Shown in pieces: positions 1 to 8,528 of a stretch of 64,000 bases of DNA; the first letter of the stretch is position 1; every line of letters begins with the position of its first letter. The position numbers were made by a program, and so were the translations under genes. The stretch is from Cedecea neteri (GTDB lineage: Bacteria; Pseudomonadota; Gammaproteobacteria; Enterobacterales; Enterobacteriaceae), in NCBI RefSeq assembly GCF_000757825.1, contig NZ_CP009451.1:1488001-1552000 (forward strand), written 5' to 3'. The notes beneath the pieces are model-generated. The model ran no database searches. It was not told where the DNA came from and saw nothing but the letters and a program-made list of their open reading frames with translations.

Positions 1-406
1 TGTCGACGGTCAACGACCATTCCGCGTTACGGCTAAGGGTTATATTTCCGCCGCTACGGTTAGCAGCCGTAGTATTCCACCAGTTTCCCTGCCAGTCGAA
101 ATCCTCTTGCACGCCAGAAATTCGGCTAATTCCTTCATAATAGGCGCGCTCAATGCAGCCGTCAGATGTGCAGCTTTCAAGCGATTTATCCCACTCCAGA
201 TAGTCTTTATGAACCTGAGCCGCATTGTTTTTCACCAGCATGGAGTGGTAAATCATGTCCATGGTACTGTCCAGCCAGTGCAAGGTGTCATTATTGCAGA
301 TGGTATTGTCTAATGGCGTAGCAGCGCGCTGGCAATCAACGGCCATCGCATTACCGGCATAGAAACCCGCCATAAATAATAAGGTAGAAAGGATGCGCTT
401 GAGCAT
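1..406 (-). CDS. Secreted LprI-like (DUF1311) protein, C-terminus cut off
   Basis: The reading frame starts at ATG 406 and runs off the left edge, leaving about 135 residues. Residues 1-22 form a signal peptide (MLKR, hydrophobic core, then NAMA before VDC). The mature part begins with spaced cysteines (VDCQRA, TICNND, SLESC, DGCIE) and a helical LDNTICNNDTLHWLDSTM stretch. That pattern is typical of the lysozyme-inhibitor LprI-like / DUF1311 N-terminal domain of periplasmic proteins. Family placement is by recall. The C-terminal half and any partner domain are not visible. Confidence 0.6.
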   Translation of the reverse strand, partial: MLKRILSTLLFMAGFYAGNAMAVDCQRAATPLDNTICNNDTLHWLDSTMDMIYHSMLVKNNAAQVHKDYLEWDKSLESCTSDGCIERAYYEGISRISGVQEDFDWQGNWWNTTAANRSGGNITLSRNAEWSLTVD

Positions 407-585
407 AGGTACAAGAAAATTCCCAATCCGAAGTCGCCATTCTGACCAGAACATATTCAACTTGCAATATCAAACTGAAGGCATGGTTAATTGAAATTAA
501 AATGAAAATAATGCGTTAATAAAACATCACTTATTATGATGAAATTAATGGCACATTGACAAATAAGAAACAATGAATATTGCCG

Positions 586-1602
586 TCAGGCGGATTCGCG
601 CGGAACCAGCTCTCCAGAAATAATAATTCTCTGGGCGGGTAATTCTGGCTGTTTGATTTTGCGGACAATCAGAGAGGCGGCCTGTCGCCCGGTCTCTTCG
701 CTGGATGCGGAGACATAGGTAAAGCTCGGCGAGGTAAGATTAATGTACATCATATCTTCGAAACCGATCAGAGAGACCTGCTGCGTTAAGAAGACGTCTT
801 TCCCGACCGTTCTACCAACCTGCTGAATACCGGTGATGGCGCCGATAATGGCCGCCGGGGAATGGCACAGCATGGCGGTGATTTGGTTGCTTTTTTCCAG
901 CATCAGGCGTGTGGCAAACGCCGAAGCCGAGGTATCGTCCGCGCATTCTGGCGCCCACTCTTCCCTGAACGGCAGGCCATACTGCTGCAGGGCGCTGCGG
1001 TAACCTGACAAACGCTCGGCGCGGATCAGGCAGCTTTTCGTGCCGCCCAGCCAGGCGATATTACGGTGGCCGCGCTCAATGAGAAATCGAGTGGCCTGGT
1101 TACCGGCCTGGCGATTATCCCGCCCAATAACGTCGCGCGTGCTGGTGATGGTTGATTCAGAGATGACTACCGTGGGCAGCGGGCAGTCGGTAATCGCCTG
1201 AGGTAGCTCAGCGGAGTGACAGTCGGCGGCCAGATAAATCACCCCGGCGACGCCCTGCTGGTTAAACGACGTCAGGCAGTTACGTAGCTGCTGTTCGTCA
1301 TCACGCGGCTGGCCGAGAAACACCATATAACCTTGTTTCTCAAGCTGCTGAACGACGCTTGCGGTGACGTTGACCGAAAAGGAATCGTTAAAATCGCGGA
1401 TGATCAGGCCAATCAGGTTGGACGTGCTGGAACGCAGGTTAGCGGCGGCAACGTTATGCACGTAACCTAATGTTTTGATGGCGGCGTTGACCTTATCAAT
1501 GGTCGCCTCGGAGATCTTGCCCTTCTGACGCAGCACCAGCGAAACCGTCGAGACCGATACGCCTGCCAGCTCCGCGACATCAATGATGTTGACCTTTTTC
1601 AT
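586..1602 (-). CDS. LacI-family repressor, MalI-like, next to a PTS gene
   Basis: A 338-residue LacI/GalR regulator. The N-terminal helix-turn-helix (VNIIDVAELAGVSVSTVSLV, about residues 4-23) and the hinge resemble MalI; the rest is a periplasmic-binding-protein-like effector domain. I chose ATG 1602 over an upstream in-frame start because AGGGG lies 5 bases before it and homologues begin at this point. It follows the PTS gene by 70 bases on the same strand, so it is probably cotranscribed and self-regulated through the twin operators at 3233-3265. The effector is probably a sugar or sugar phosphate; which one is not visible. Confidence 0.85.
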   Translation of the reverse strand: MKKVNIIDVAELAGVSVSTVSLVLRQKGKISEATIDKVNAAIKTLGYVHNVAAANLRSSTSNLIGLIIRDFNDSFSVNVTASVVQQLEKQGYMVFLGQPRDDEQQLRNCLTSFNQQGVAGVIYLAADCHSAELPQAITDCPLPTVVISESTITSTRDVIGRDNRQAGNQATRFLIERGHRNIAWLGGTKSCLIRAERLSGYRSALQQYGLPFREEWAPECADDTSASAFATRLMLEKSNQITAMLCHSPAAIIGAITGIQQVGRTVGKDVFLTQQVSLIGFEDMMYINLTSPSFTYVSASSEETGRQAASLIVRKIKQPELPAQRIIISGELVPRESA

Positions 1603-1672
1603 TCCACCCCTGCAACCGTACATCCATAAATTTCAGCCCCCTGAAACATACAGGAGGCCGAAAGGTATTACA

Positions 1673-3172
1673 TTATTTACCGATCATCGTCGACATTGTC
1701 TGCGCAATAAATTGCGCTCTGGCACCAAATATCACCTGAATACCCGAATCGCCGACAAACACTACGCCGCGTGCGCCCAGACTGTTCAGGCCATCTTTAT
1801 CAACCTTTGAACTGTCGTCCACTTCGAGGCGCAAACGGGTGATGCAGGAACCCACGGAGTTGATGTTTGGCGCCCCGCCCAGCAGGCCGATGATATCGCC
1901 AGCCAGTTCGGTATCGGTTTTATCCCCGGCGTTAGCGGTCACTTCGGTACGGCCCGGCGTTTTCACGTCGAAGCGGCGAATCACGAAGCGGAAGGTGAAG
2001 TAGTAGATAAGCGCCATAGGCACGCCGACCACAACCGCCATCAGGAAGTTAGTCTGATAGCCGTTAAAGGACGGCAGGATACCAAAGGAGATGTAGTCGA
2101 TCATCCCGGCGGAGAACGATTTGGCAATATGGGCATGCAGCAGATACATACACATATACGACAGGCCGGCCATCACCGCGTTGAACACGTACAGGATCGG
2201 GGCGACGAAGATAAAGGTGAACTCTACCGGCTCCGTTATCCCTGTCAGGAAGCAAGTCAGCGCCGCGGAGAACAGAATACCGGAGGCAATTTTCTTATTC
2301 CTGGTGTTGGCTTCATGGTACATCGCCAGACAGGCCGCAGGCAGCGCGAACAGCATCAGCGGGAACTCGCCCTGCATGAATTTACCGGCATCGTGATAGC
2401 TGTCGCTGCTGAAGGACTTCACGCCCTCTTCCAGCATTTTGAACCAAATCGTCTGGTCGCCGTGAATAACCTGCCCCGTGTGGGTGGTGTATTCCCCGAA
2501 TGAGTACCAGAAAGAGGGATACCAGATATGGTGCAGGCCCAGCGGGATAAGCGCGCGTTCAACAAGGCCAAAGATGAAGGTCGACGCGGCCTGATTGTCA
2601 CCGTTCACCACTACCGACAGGGCATCAATGCCGGACTGAATGTATGACCAGACCCACGGCAGCGCCATCCCCAGCAGAAAGGAGAGAAACGCCGTGGCGA
2701 TAGCGACAAAGCGTTTGCCGGAGAAGAAGCCCAAAAACTCCGGCAGCTGCATGGTGTGGAACTTGTTGTAGCACCACGCCGCGAGGATCCCGGAGATTAG
2801 CCCGCCGAAAACGCCCATTTGCAGCGTCGGAATGCCCACTACCATGGCATATTTACCGCCCGCAGAGGCCATTTCCGGCGTAATGTGCATCACGGTGCCA
2901 ATGGTGATGTTAATGATAAATACCGACACCGCCGCAGACAGCGCGGCAATACCTGACTCAGCGGCCAGGCCAACGGCAGAACCGATGGCGAACAGCATGG
3001 GCAGGTTGTCAAAAATGACCCCGCCCGCGTTCATCATCAGCGGTAAGTGAAACTTATCGCCGAACGCCAGCAGTAAACCTGCGGCGGGCAGCAGAGAGAT
3101 AGGCAGCATTAAGGCGCGGCCAATCATGGAAAGCTTTGATAACGATTTAACAACACTGGACAACAGACTCAT
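1673..3172 (-). CDS. PTS glucose/maltose-type sugar permease, IIBC
   Basis: A 499-residue phosphotransferase permease that imports and phosphorylates a hexose-type sugar at the inner membrane. The EIIC part (about residues 1-395) has many membrane segments and the signatures GLHHIW and GITEPVEFTF. A linker leads to a C-terminal EIIB domain with the phosphorylated cysteine in GSCITRLRL (about Cys443). No EIIA domain is fused, so it must borrow one such as Crr. It is related to PtsG and MalX, but the sequence does not fix the substrate. GGGGGA precedes the ATG. Control is probably by the adjacent LacI-family protein. Confidence 0.85.
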   Translation of the reverse strand: MSLLSSVVKSLSKLSMIGRALMLPISLLPAAGLLLAFGDKFHLPLMMNAGGVIFDNLPMLFAIGSAVGLAAESGIAALSAAVSVFIINITIGTVMHITPEMASAGGKYAMVVGIPTLQMGVFGGLISGILAAWCYNKFHTMQLPEFLGFFSGKRFVAIATAFLSFLLGMALPWVWSYIQSGIDALSVVVNGDNQAASTFIFGLVERALIPLGLHHIWYPSFWYSFGEYTTHTGQVIHGDQTIWFKMLEEGVKSFSSDSYHDAGKFMQGEFPLMLFALPAACLAMYHEANTRNKKIASGILFSAALTCFLTGITEPVEFTFIFVAPILYVFNAVMAGLSYMCMYLLHAHIAKSFSAGMIDYISFGILPSFNGYQTNFLMAVVVGVPMALIYYFTFRFVIRRFDVKTPGRTEVTANAGDKTDTELAGDIIGLLGGAPNINSVGSCITRLRLEVDDSSKVDKDGLNSLGARGVVFVGDSGIQVIFGARAQFIAQTMSTMIGK

Positions 3173-3232
3173 GGACGTTTCCCCCGGTGCAGACGCAGTA
3201 ACCGCGTTTTGTCTATTTACGCGTTTTTATGG

Positions 3233-3265
3233 TAGGTAGAACGTTCTAGTAGAACGTTCTACCTA
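3233..3265. promoter_or_regulatory. Twin tandem LacI-family operators upstream of the PTS gene
   Basis: Two perfect 12-base palindromes TAGAACGTTCTA lie at 3237-3248 and 3250-3261, separated by one base. The 33 bases together form one palindrome with a mismatch only at the centre (3249). A central CG is the hallmark of LacI/GalR operators. The site is about 60-95 bases upstream of the PTS start codon. The likely ligand is the regulator encoded at 586-1602. Confidence 0.8.
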
Positions 3266-3433
3266 GAGTGCCGAAACGGTTTTTACCCCGCAACTGAAAT
3301 CTGCGCTGTTGCCATATTGTTATCGAATATTTGAAGTGACGCAGGTTTTTAGGCCTGGGATTGATGGGGTTTTGTGCCTGAGAAATGAAGGCTCATTCAA
3401 CGCTCCCGTCGGGGGTGACAGGGAGAGTTGATT

Positions 3434-3462
3434 CCGGCCCTTTCCGCTCTGGGCAGGGCCGG
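3434..3462. other. Stem-loop downstream of ybcJ
   Basis: CCGGCCCT (3434-3441) pairs with AGGGCCGG (3455-3462) around a 13-base loop, just after the ybcJ stop codon. There is no clear T-run on the minus strand, so this may be a processing or REP-like stem rather than a classical terminator. Confidence 0.45.
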
Positions 3463-3468
3463 TCGAGC

Positions 3469-3681
3469 TTAAGGCTGAACGGTAATGCTCAGGCTTTCGA
3501 AGGTTACGGTCTGGCCCGCAACGATTTTGCAGCGCTTGCGGGTTTCAACTTCACCGTCCACCTTCACGAGGCCTTCGGCAATCACCGCCTTTGCCTGGGC
3601 GCCGCTTTCGCACCAGCCTTCCAGCTTGAGCAAGTCGCACAGTTCAACGTGGGGGTGTTTACCTAATGAGAAGGTCGCCAT
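3469..3681 (-). CDS. ybcJ: YbcJ, small S4-type RNA-binding protein
   Basis: A 70-residue protein that is almost entirely one S4-like fold (LCDLLKLEGWCESGAQAKAV, then GLVKVDGEVETRKRCKI). It is as long as E. coli YbcJ, which binds RNA and is linked to ribosome biology. It lies 2 bases after folD on the same strand, the same gene pair as in E. coli, so the two are probably cotranscribed. Confidence 0.9.
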   Translation of the reverse strand: MATFSLGKHPHVELCDLLKLEGWCESGAQAKAVIAEGLVKVDGEVETRKRCKIVAGQTVTFESLSITVQP

Positions 3682-3683
3682 TA

Positions 3684-4550
3684 TTACTCTCCATCGACAT
3701 CATGATATTCCTCGCAGGCCTGCAAGGTATTCTGAATTAGGGTGGCCACGGTCATTGGGCCAACGCCACCCGGAACCGGCGTAATATACGAGGCTTTAGC
3801 GGCGGCTTCATCATAAATTACGTCGCCGACCACTTTCCCGCTTTCCAGGCGGTTAATGCCGACGTCCACCACGATAGCGCCTTCTTTAATCCACTCGCCC
3901 GGAATAAAGCCCGGTTTGCCCACCGCCACAATCACGAGGTCGGCGTTCTCGACGTGCTGACGCAGGTTTTTAGTAAAGCGATGCGTTACGGTGGTGGTGC
4001 AGCCGGCCAACAGCAGCTCCATACTCATCGGGCGGCCCACGATGTTGGACGCACCAATGATCACCGCGTTCAGGCCGTAGGTGTCGATGTTGTAACGTTC
4101 AAGCAGCGTAACGATACCGCGTGGCGTACACGGACGCAGGCGCGGCGCACGCTGGCACAGGCGGCCAATGTTATACGGATGGAAACCGTCTACGTCTTTA
4201 TCCGGGTCGATACGTTCGAGAACTTTGACGTTATCAATCCCGGCAGGCAGAGGCAGCTGCACCAGAATACCGTCAATTTCAGCGTCGGCATTCAGGTCAT
4301 CAATCAGCCCTAACAGCTCCGCTTCGCTGGTGGTTTCTGGCAAATCGTAAGAGCGGGAAACGAACCCAACCTCTTCGCAGGCTTTGCGTTTGTTCGCAAC
4401 ATAAATCTGGGATGCAGGGTTCGCTCCCACCAATACAACGGCCAGACCAGGGGCACGTTTTCCTGCGGCAGTTCGGGCTCTTACTTTTTCAGCAACTTCA
4501 AGCCGTACCTGCTGCGCAATCGTTTTACCGTCAATAATCTTTGCTGCCAT
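3684..4550 (-). CDS. folD: FolD, methylenetetrahydrofolate dehydrogenase/cyclohydrolase
   Basis: A 288-residue bifunctional cytosolic enzyme that interconverts 5,10-methylene-, methenyl- and 10-formyl-tetrahydrofolate using NADP. Visible signatures are [14 protein letters not shown] with the catalytic lysine, [24 protein letters not shown], the Rossmann [10 protein letters not shown] segment and [17 protein letters not shown] 4550 ([10 protein letters not shown]) gives exactly the E. coli length; the longer in-frame extension upstream has no family support. It is followed by ybcJ and is divergent from argU, as in E. coli. Confidence 0.97.
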   Translation of the reverse strand: MAAKIIDGKTIAQQVRLEVAEKVRARTAAGKRAPGLAVVLVGANPASQIYVANKRKACEEVGFVSRSYDLPETTSEAELLGLIDDLNADAEIDGILVQLPLPAGIDNVKVLERIDPDKDVDGFHPYNIGRLCQRAPRLRPCTPRGIVTLLERYNIDTYGLNAVIIGASNIVGRPMSMELLLAGCTTTVTHRFTKNLRQHVENADLVIVAVGKPGFIPGEWIKEGAIVVDVGINRLESGKVVGDVIYDEAAAKASYITPVPGGVGPMTVATLIQNTLQACEEYHDVDGE

Positions 4551-4675
4551 CAGAGAGAGAATTCCATCTGTAAACTTAAAGGAAGGGGTTACTGCTATTT
4601 TGTCAGATGCGCGCCTCGCTGTCAGGCACTGATGTGGGTTTATGCTCAATTGTCGCGCAGGTGGTTGAAAAGCCA

Positions 4676-4703
4676 TTGACTCAAGAGGTGCTGACCGTAT
4701 AAT
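4676..4703 (+). promoter_or_regulatory. argU promoter
   Basis: TTGACT (4676-4681) and a perfect TATAAT (4698-4703) are separated by 16 bases, about 43 bases before the tRNA. The sequence just after the -10 box is GC-rich (CCACCCCGC), the discriminator type found at stringently controlled stable-RNA promoters. Confidence 0.8.
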
Positions 4704-4745
4704 CCACCCCGCATCAAGCCGTAATGCACATCGACATTACTCAGT

Positions 4746-4822
4746 GCGCCCTTAGCTCAGCTGGATAGAGCAACGGCCTTCTAAGCCGTAGGTCACAGGT
4801 TCGAACCCTGTAGGGCGTACCA
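4746..4822 (+). tRNA. argU: tRNA-Arg (anticodon UCU), argU type
   Basis: A 77-base tRNA with encoded CCA. The D-arm (AGCTCAGCTGGATAGAGC), the anticodon loop CTTCTAA with TCT, and the T-arm (CAGGTTCGAACCCTG) are all clear. It reads the rare codon AGA. The acceptor stem closes with a G1-U72 wobble (GCGCCCT with AGGGCGT), where E. coli has G-C as I recall it. The argU 3' end is a well-known integration site for phages and islands. Confidence 0.97.
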
Positions 4823-4836
4823 TTTCGAAGTGAACA
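4800..4836 (+). other. Candidate attachment site, argU end (attL-like)
   Basis: The T-loop and acceptor end of argU plus 14 downstream bases recur at 10154-10187, with 31 identical bases over 34 aligned positions and a 3-base gap. A duplicated tRNA 3' end is what tyrosine-recombinase integration leaves behind. No integrase gene is present between the copies. Confidence 0.6.
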
Positions 4837-4859
4837 GACATCAACCGATGTCTTTTTTT
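4837..4859 (+). terminator. argU rho-independent terminator
   Basis: GACATC (4837-4842), loop AACC, GATGTC (4847-4852), then seven T's. It sits 15 bases after the CCA end of argU. Confidence 0.85.
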
Positions 4860-5151
4860 ATGCCTGAAATTCAGATTTCAGCGCATCGAAACTCTCTCAG
4901 CGTCTATCTTCATCAAGCAATATCTGTTGGCATATCTGATGGTATATTCCCGTGGTACGGGCCCGATATATTAGCCAGAGACATCGCCTGCCATACTCCG
5001 GAATATGGCAGGCTAGCCTATAAAAAGAAGGAAAGTTGCCTTTGGCCTGAGATAATTGTTCTATCTCATAGAGTCAGGCAACTTTCAAATTTTCCGTGCG
5101 ATAGATTAAATACCTCGGTGACGAATATAACCGACCACTCTGAGTATTAAT
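4860..5151. other. Gene-free stretch with two long hairpins
   Basis: I see no convincing gene here. A perfect 10-base stem GCCTGCCATA/TATGGCAGGC lies at 4986-5013 with an 8-base loop, and a second larger hairpin lies at 5031-5086. A plus-strand open frame runs through both hairpins and the argU terminator, has no homology I recognise, and is taken as chance. Confidence 0.6.
5031..5086 (-). terminator. Terminator-like hairpin after the ABC operon
   Basis: GAAAGTTGCC (5031-5040) pairs with GGCAACTTTC (5077-5086). A second inner stem (GAGATA/TATCTC, about 5050-5069) sits inside the loop. Read on the minus strand the stem is followed by CTTCTTTTTA, so it can end transcripts of the ABC genes about 65 bases after their stop. 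Confidence 0.65.
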
Positions 5152-5934
5152 TTATACACAAGACGCTATCCTGTCGTTTAGCGCATCACTAATTCTTTCC
5201 ACCATTGGCGCAATACTATCTTTGGTTCTCATAGCGCGCGCTATATCTATATTAAAGGTGTCAGTGATTGTGCTGGCTTTTCCGCCGAGCAGGCAGACCC
5301 TATCAGAAAGCAATACTGCTTCTTCAACGCTGTGTGTCACGAGTAACATCGAGCGAGTCTTGATAATACGATTCTCCCACAGTTCAATAAGATCCTGTCG
5401 TAGCTTGTTACCAGTAAAAATATCCAGGGCCGAGAATGGTTCATCCATCAGTAAAAGTTCTGGTTCTACGGCTAGCGCACGCGCGAATCCGACACGCTGC
5501 CGCATCCCTCCTGACAGTTCTCTTGGATAAGCTTTCTCGTACCCAGAAAGCCCTATCAGGTCAAGCATGTCCATTGTCCTTTTCCCCACTTCATCAGTCG
5601 ATAATCCCTGAGCCTGAAGCCCAAATGCCACGCTATCGAAAACGTTTAGCCACGGGAAGAGCGCAAACGACTGAAACACCATGCTGGTATGTTTGCCGGG
5701 CCCATTAATGGGTAAATCGCAGCAAACAATAGAGCCTGCATCTGGCTCTACTAGTCCGGCAACCATTCTTAAGAGCGTTGACTTCCCTGAACCGGAACGC
5801 CCCAGTAAAGCTACGATTTCATTCTCTTTAATCTCCAGATTAATATTATCGAGCACGGTTGATTTTTGCTTACGACCTTTATTAAATGATTTTGAGACGT
5901 TCTTAATCTCTAATACTACTGATGATTGTTTCAT
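5152..5934 (-). CDS. ABC transporter ATPase, nitrate/sulfonate/taurine class
   Basis: A 260-residue ABC ATPase that powers import together with the permease upstream. It has Walker A GRSGSGKST (about residues 44-52), a Q-loop near SMVFQSFALFPW, the signature LSGGMRQRVGFARAL, Walker B LLLMDEPFSALD and the H-loop VTHSVEEAV. These resemble SsuB/TauB/NrtD (NitT/TauT family). It ends the operon, 32 bases after the permease gene. Codon use is more AT-rich than in flanking core genes, consistent with acquired DNA. Confidence 0.88.
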   Translation of the reverse strand: MKQSSVVLEIKNVSKSFNKGRKQKSTVLDNINLEIKENEIVALLGRSGSGKSTLLRMVAGLVEPDAGSIVCCDLPINGPGKHTSMVFQSFALFPWLNVFDSVAFGLQAQGLSTDEVGKRTMDMLDLIGLSGYEKAYPRELSGGMRQRVGFARALAVEPELLLMDEPFSALDIFTGNKLRQDLIELWENRIIKTRSMLLVTHSVEEAVLLSDRVCLLGGKASTITDTFNIDIARAMRTKDSIAPMVERISDALNDRIASCV

Positions 5935-5966
5935 AATAATCCCTTACATCTTTAATTTGTTAATAA

Positions 5967-7685
5967 TTAATCGAATTTGAAACGCGTCTCTGCAAAACGG
6001 TACATAGGCTGCCAGACAAAAATAATGCACAGCAGAACCATGAAGCACATAGCCAGGCAGCCCAGGGCTTCCTGCGGGTTTTGGCCCGCATCACTGGCAA
6101 GAGAAATAAAGGCTCCGAGTCCGTGCGTCTGTAAGGTAATTTTTCCCCAGCTCAGCACTTCCGCAGCGATAGCGGTATTCCAGGCTCCCCCGGCCGCAGA
6201 AATGACGCCGGTCACGATGTAAGGAAACACTGCGGGGAGTGTGAATCGCGTCCACCAGAGTAAGCCACGGAGATGAAAGACCCGGCTTGCTTCCACGAGT
6301 TGACTTGGGATCATGGAGGTTCCGGCAATGACGTTAAACAGCACGTACCATTGTGTGCCCAACATAATCATTGGAATTGTCCATGTGCCCAAATTCTGAT
6401 GCCAGGCAACAATCATAAAGGCTATCAATGGATAAAAGACGTTAGCAGGCACCGCGGCCAGCACCTGAATAATCGGCTGGAAAAAGCGCACAAGGTTTGG
6501 CCGCAGGCCAATCCATACGCCCAGAGGCGTAAAGATAATAACGCTTAACACCATTGCGCCGATGACTCGAGCGGCGGTTAGCCCCATTAAGCCAGGAAGT
6601 GAAGCCAGGTACTCCTTAGGAATAAACAGCCACAGCTGATGCCCGTAATAAATGCAGCCGACCACGATAGCCAGATACCAAAGGCTGGACCATAGCCAAT
6701 TCATTTGTGCAAGGAAACCAAAAAGCCGGTTTAGCTTTAGTCCATACCACGCTTTAGGCATAACAAATAACCAGAATATGGACAATTGTTTACATGCGCG
6801 CCCTAAGCCCAGCCCGATATGTGATTGACTAAGGCATTGATAGAACCATGAGCCGGGTACTTTTCTGTCACTAACATCCTCGTATTTGAACTGATGCGCA
6901 TAGCGAACCAGCGGGCGGAATAGCAGCTGATCGAAGATGATAATATTGATAATAAGGGCTAAAACTCCCAGGGTGACGCCGTGGAGGCTGCCATTCTGTA
7001 AAGCGATACCGATATACGACCCTACTCCGGGCAAATTAGTGCTACCATCCCCTACGGTAAGCATCTCTGAGGCGACCAGCGCAAACCAGGCCGCGGACTG
7101 AGAGACCATCGTATTCCACAGCAAACCCGGGAACGAATAGATGAATCCCAGGCGCCAGAATTTTTGCCACGGATTATAACCAAAAGCCTCAGTGGCTTCG
7201 GATAGCTCATCAGGTACGACTTTTAGCGTCTGGTATAACGTCAGCATCATATTCCAGGCTTGTGCAGTAAAGACGGCGAAAATCGCCAGCCCTTCAAGCC
7301 CCATCACGCTGTGAGGATAAAGTCCGAGGAAAAAACCCGTCGTAAATGTCAGAAAACCAACTAAAGGAACTGACTCCATAAAATTCACGAAAGGCAAAAT
7401 AACTCGCCTCATAGGAGCATATTTTGCGGCTAATACAGCAAACACTATCGAAAAGAGCATTGAATAAAAAAGCCCTATAAGCAATCGCATAGTTGTACGC
7501 AATGTATAATAGGGGAGCAAATGATAATCCAGATTAACATCTGGTAAAGAGTACCCGTTAAAAGGGGTGTGCATTCCCTGCCAACCATAAATGAACAAAA
7601 TAATGCAGGCTGCTATAATAAAGCCAACAATCAAATCGTTCACAACAGAAGTCTTCTTGCTTATGTGTTTTGTTAAAACATGCAT
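5967..7685 (-). CDS. ABC transporter permease, two fused permease domains
   Basis: A 572-residue inner-membrane protein with two binding-protein-dependent permease domains in one chain. Each carries the EAA-type loop: DELSEATEAFGYNPWQKFWR in the first half and SQLVEASRVFHLRGLLWWTR in the second. About six membrane spans per half are visible. I chose ATG 7685 (MHVLTKHISK), which has GGAG at a good distance, over an in-frame GTG five codons upstream. A fused permease can replace the usual homodimer. No substrate-binding protein gene lies in this window, so the substrate cannot be inferred. Confidence 0.85.
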   Translation of the reverse strand: MHVLTKHISKKTSVVNDLIVGFIIAACIILFIYGWQGMHTPFNGYSLPDVNLDYHLLPYYTLRTTMRLLIGLFYSMLFSIVFAVLAAKYAPMRRVILPFVNFMESVPLVGFLTFTTGFFLGLYPHSVMGLEGLAIFAVFTAQAWNMMLTLYQTLKVVPDELSEATEAFGYNPWQKFWRLGFIYSFPGLLWNTMVSQSAAWFALVASEMLTVGDGSTNLPGVGSYIGIALQNGSLHGVTLGVLALIINIIIFDQLLFRPLVRYAHQFKYEDVSDRKVPGSWFYQCLSQSHIGLGLGRACKQLSIFWLFVMPKAWYGLKLNRLFGFLAQMNWLWSSLWYLAIVVGCIYYGHQLWLFIPKEYLASLPGLMGLTAARVIGAMVLSVIIFTPLGVWIGLRPNLVRFFQPIIQVLAAVPANVFYPLIAFMIVAWHQNLGTWTIPMIMLGTQWYVLFNVIAGTSMIPSQLVEASRVFHLRGLLWWTRFTLPAVFPYIVTGVISAAGGAWNTAIAAEVLSWGKITLQTHGLGAFISLASDAGQNPQEALGCLAMCFMVLLCIIFVWQPMYRFAETRFKFD

Positions 7686-7838
7686 AATAGGAAACTCCAC
7701 TTATTAGCGCGCACGCATGAGGTTACCCTCGTTGAGTACGAGCCAATAAGATAATATTAGATTTAATAAATCCTAAAAAGCCTTAGCAACTAAAAATCAG
7801 TGGTCAGAAATACTCTCGCCGCTAAAGCTGATTACGAG

Positions 7839-8060
7839 TTATGGTAATAGTGTGTTGATGTTATCCTCAACGGCACTTTGTCTTTTTTGTTTCAGTTTCA
7901 GTTTGAGCTTGCTGAAAAATTCTTTCCATGCAGCAAGTTTTTTATAGAAGGGTCTTTGAAATGTGGGAGATATCGGCCGAGCAGTGTCTGCCAACATTGA
8001 AAAAATGATAGTGCTTTTAGCATCGATATAAAACATGTAGCGCTTTGTAAGTAGCGACAT
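7839..8060 (-). CDS. Small hypothetical protein upstream of the ABC permease
   Basis: A 73-residue frame starting at ATG 8060 with GAGGTG five bases upstream. I recognise no family. The N-terminal half is mildly hydrophobic (MSLLTKRYMFYIDAKSTIIF) and the C-terminal half is rich in lysine (FFSKLKLKLKQKRQS). It has no signal peptide or metal motif. It reads in the same direction as the ABC genes, 153 bases upstream. It could be a real small gene or a chance frame in AT-rich DNA; I lean only slightly to real. Confidence 0.3.
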   Translation of the reverse strand: MSLLTKRYMFYIDAKSTIIFSMLADTARPISPTFQRPFYKKLAAWKEFFSKLKLKLKQKRQSAVEDNINTLLP

Positions 8061-8528
8061 ACTACACCTCAAACTGAGTGCATATAATGAATAACCAATC
8101 ATCGGCAGTTTCATGGCAACTGCACAGACCGTCTCCATTGAATACACTGAGTTACAATGTAGATAGTCAGCCCATATGTTCCTCTCTCGATGGAGGTTCA
8201 TCAGAAATATTACAAGTCATAGATCTTCTCCTGTTGATTTTTACTGAAAATGTGCGGGCTATTACTTGATTATTCACTAGCCGACTCTTTATCTCTTCCA
8301 GAGCATTATCCGGCTGGCAGCTCCTTTTTGAAGGACAGCTTATTATAGCCACAACCTCTCTGTGGGAAACCCAAAAACAAGTTTCAGTTAGGAACTGTTT
8401 AGCTATGTCAAGATAATAACGAATATGTCAAAACAATAAAAATAACCGCAAGTTGTGTAATAAAGAAATTTTTAAAGTAATACACTTCAAATGGTAAAAT
8501 AAATACCTCCACGGTTACATAATATTTA
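8061..8528. other. AT-rich gene-free stretch
   Basis: I find no supportable gene in these 468 bases. TATGTCAA occurs at 8404-8411 and again at 8424-8431, exactly 20 bases (two helical turns) apart, which could be a protein-binding pair but is short enough to be chance. Confidence 0.5.

Noticed and set aside
4830..5150. 106-codon plus-strand frame after argU
   Set aside because: It runs through the argU terminator and two hairpins and has no ribosome site or family likeness.
8167..8352. 61-codon minus-strand frame in the AT-rich gap
   Set aside because: No ribosome site, no domain and atypical composition; AT-rich DNA gives such frames by chance.
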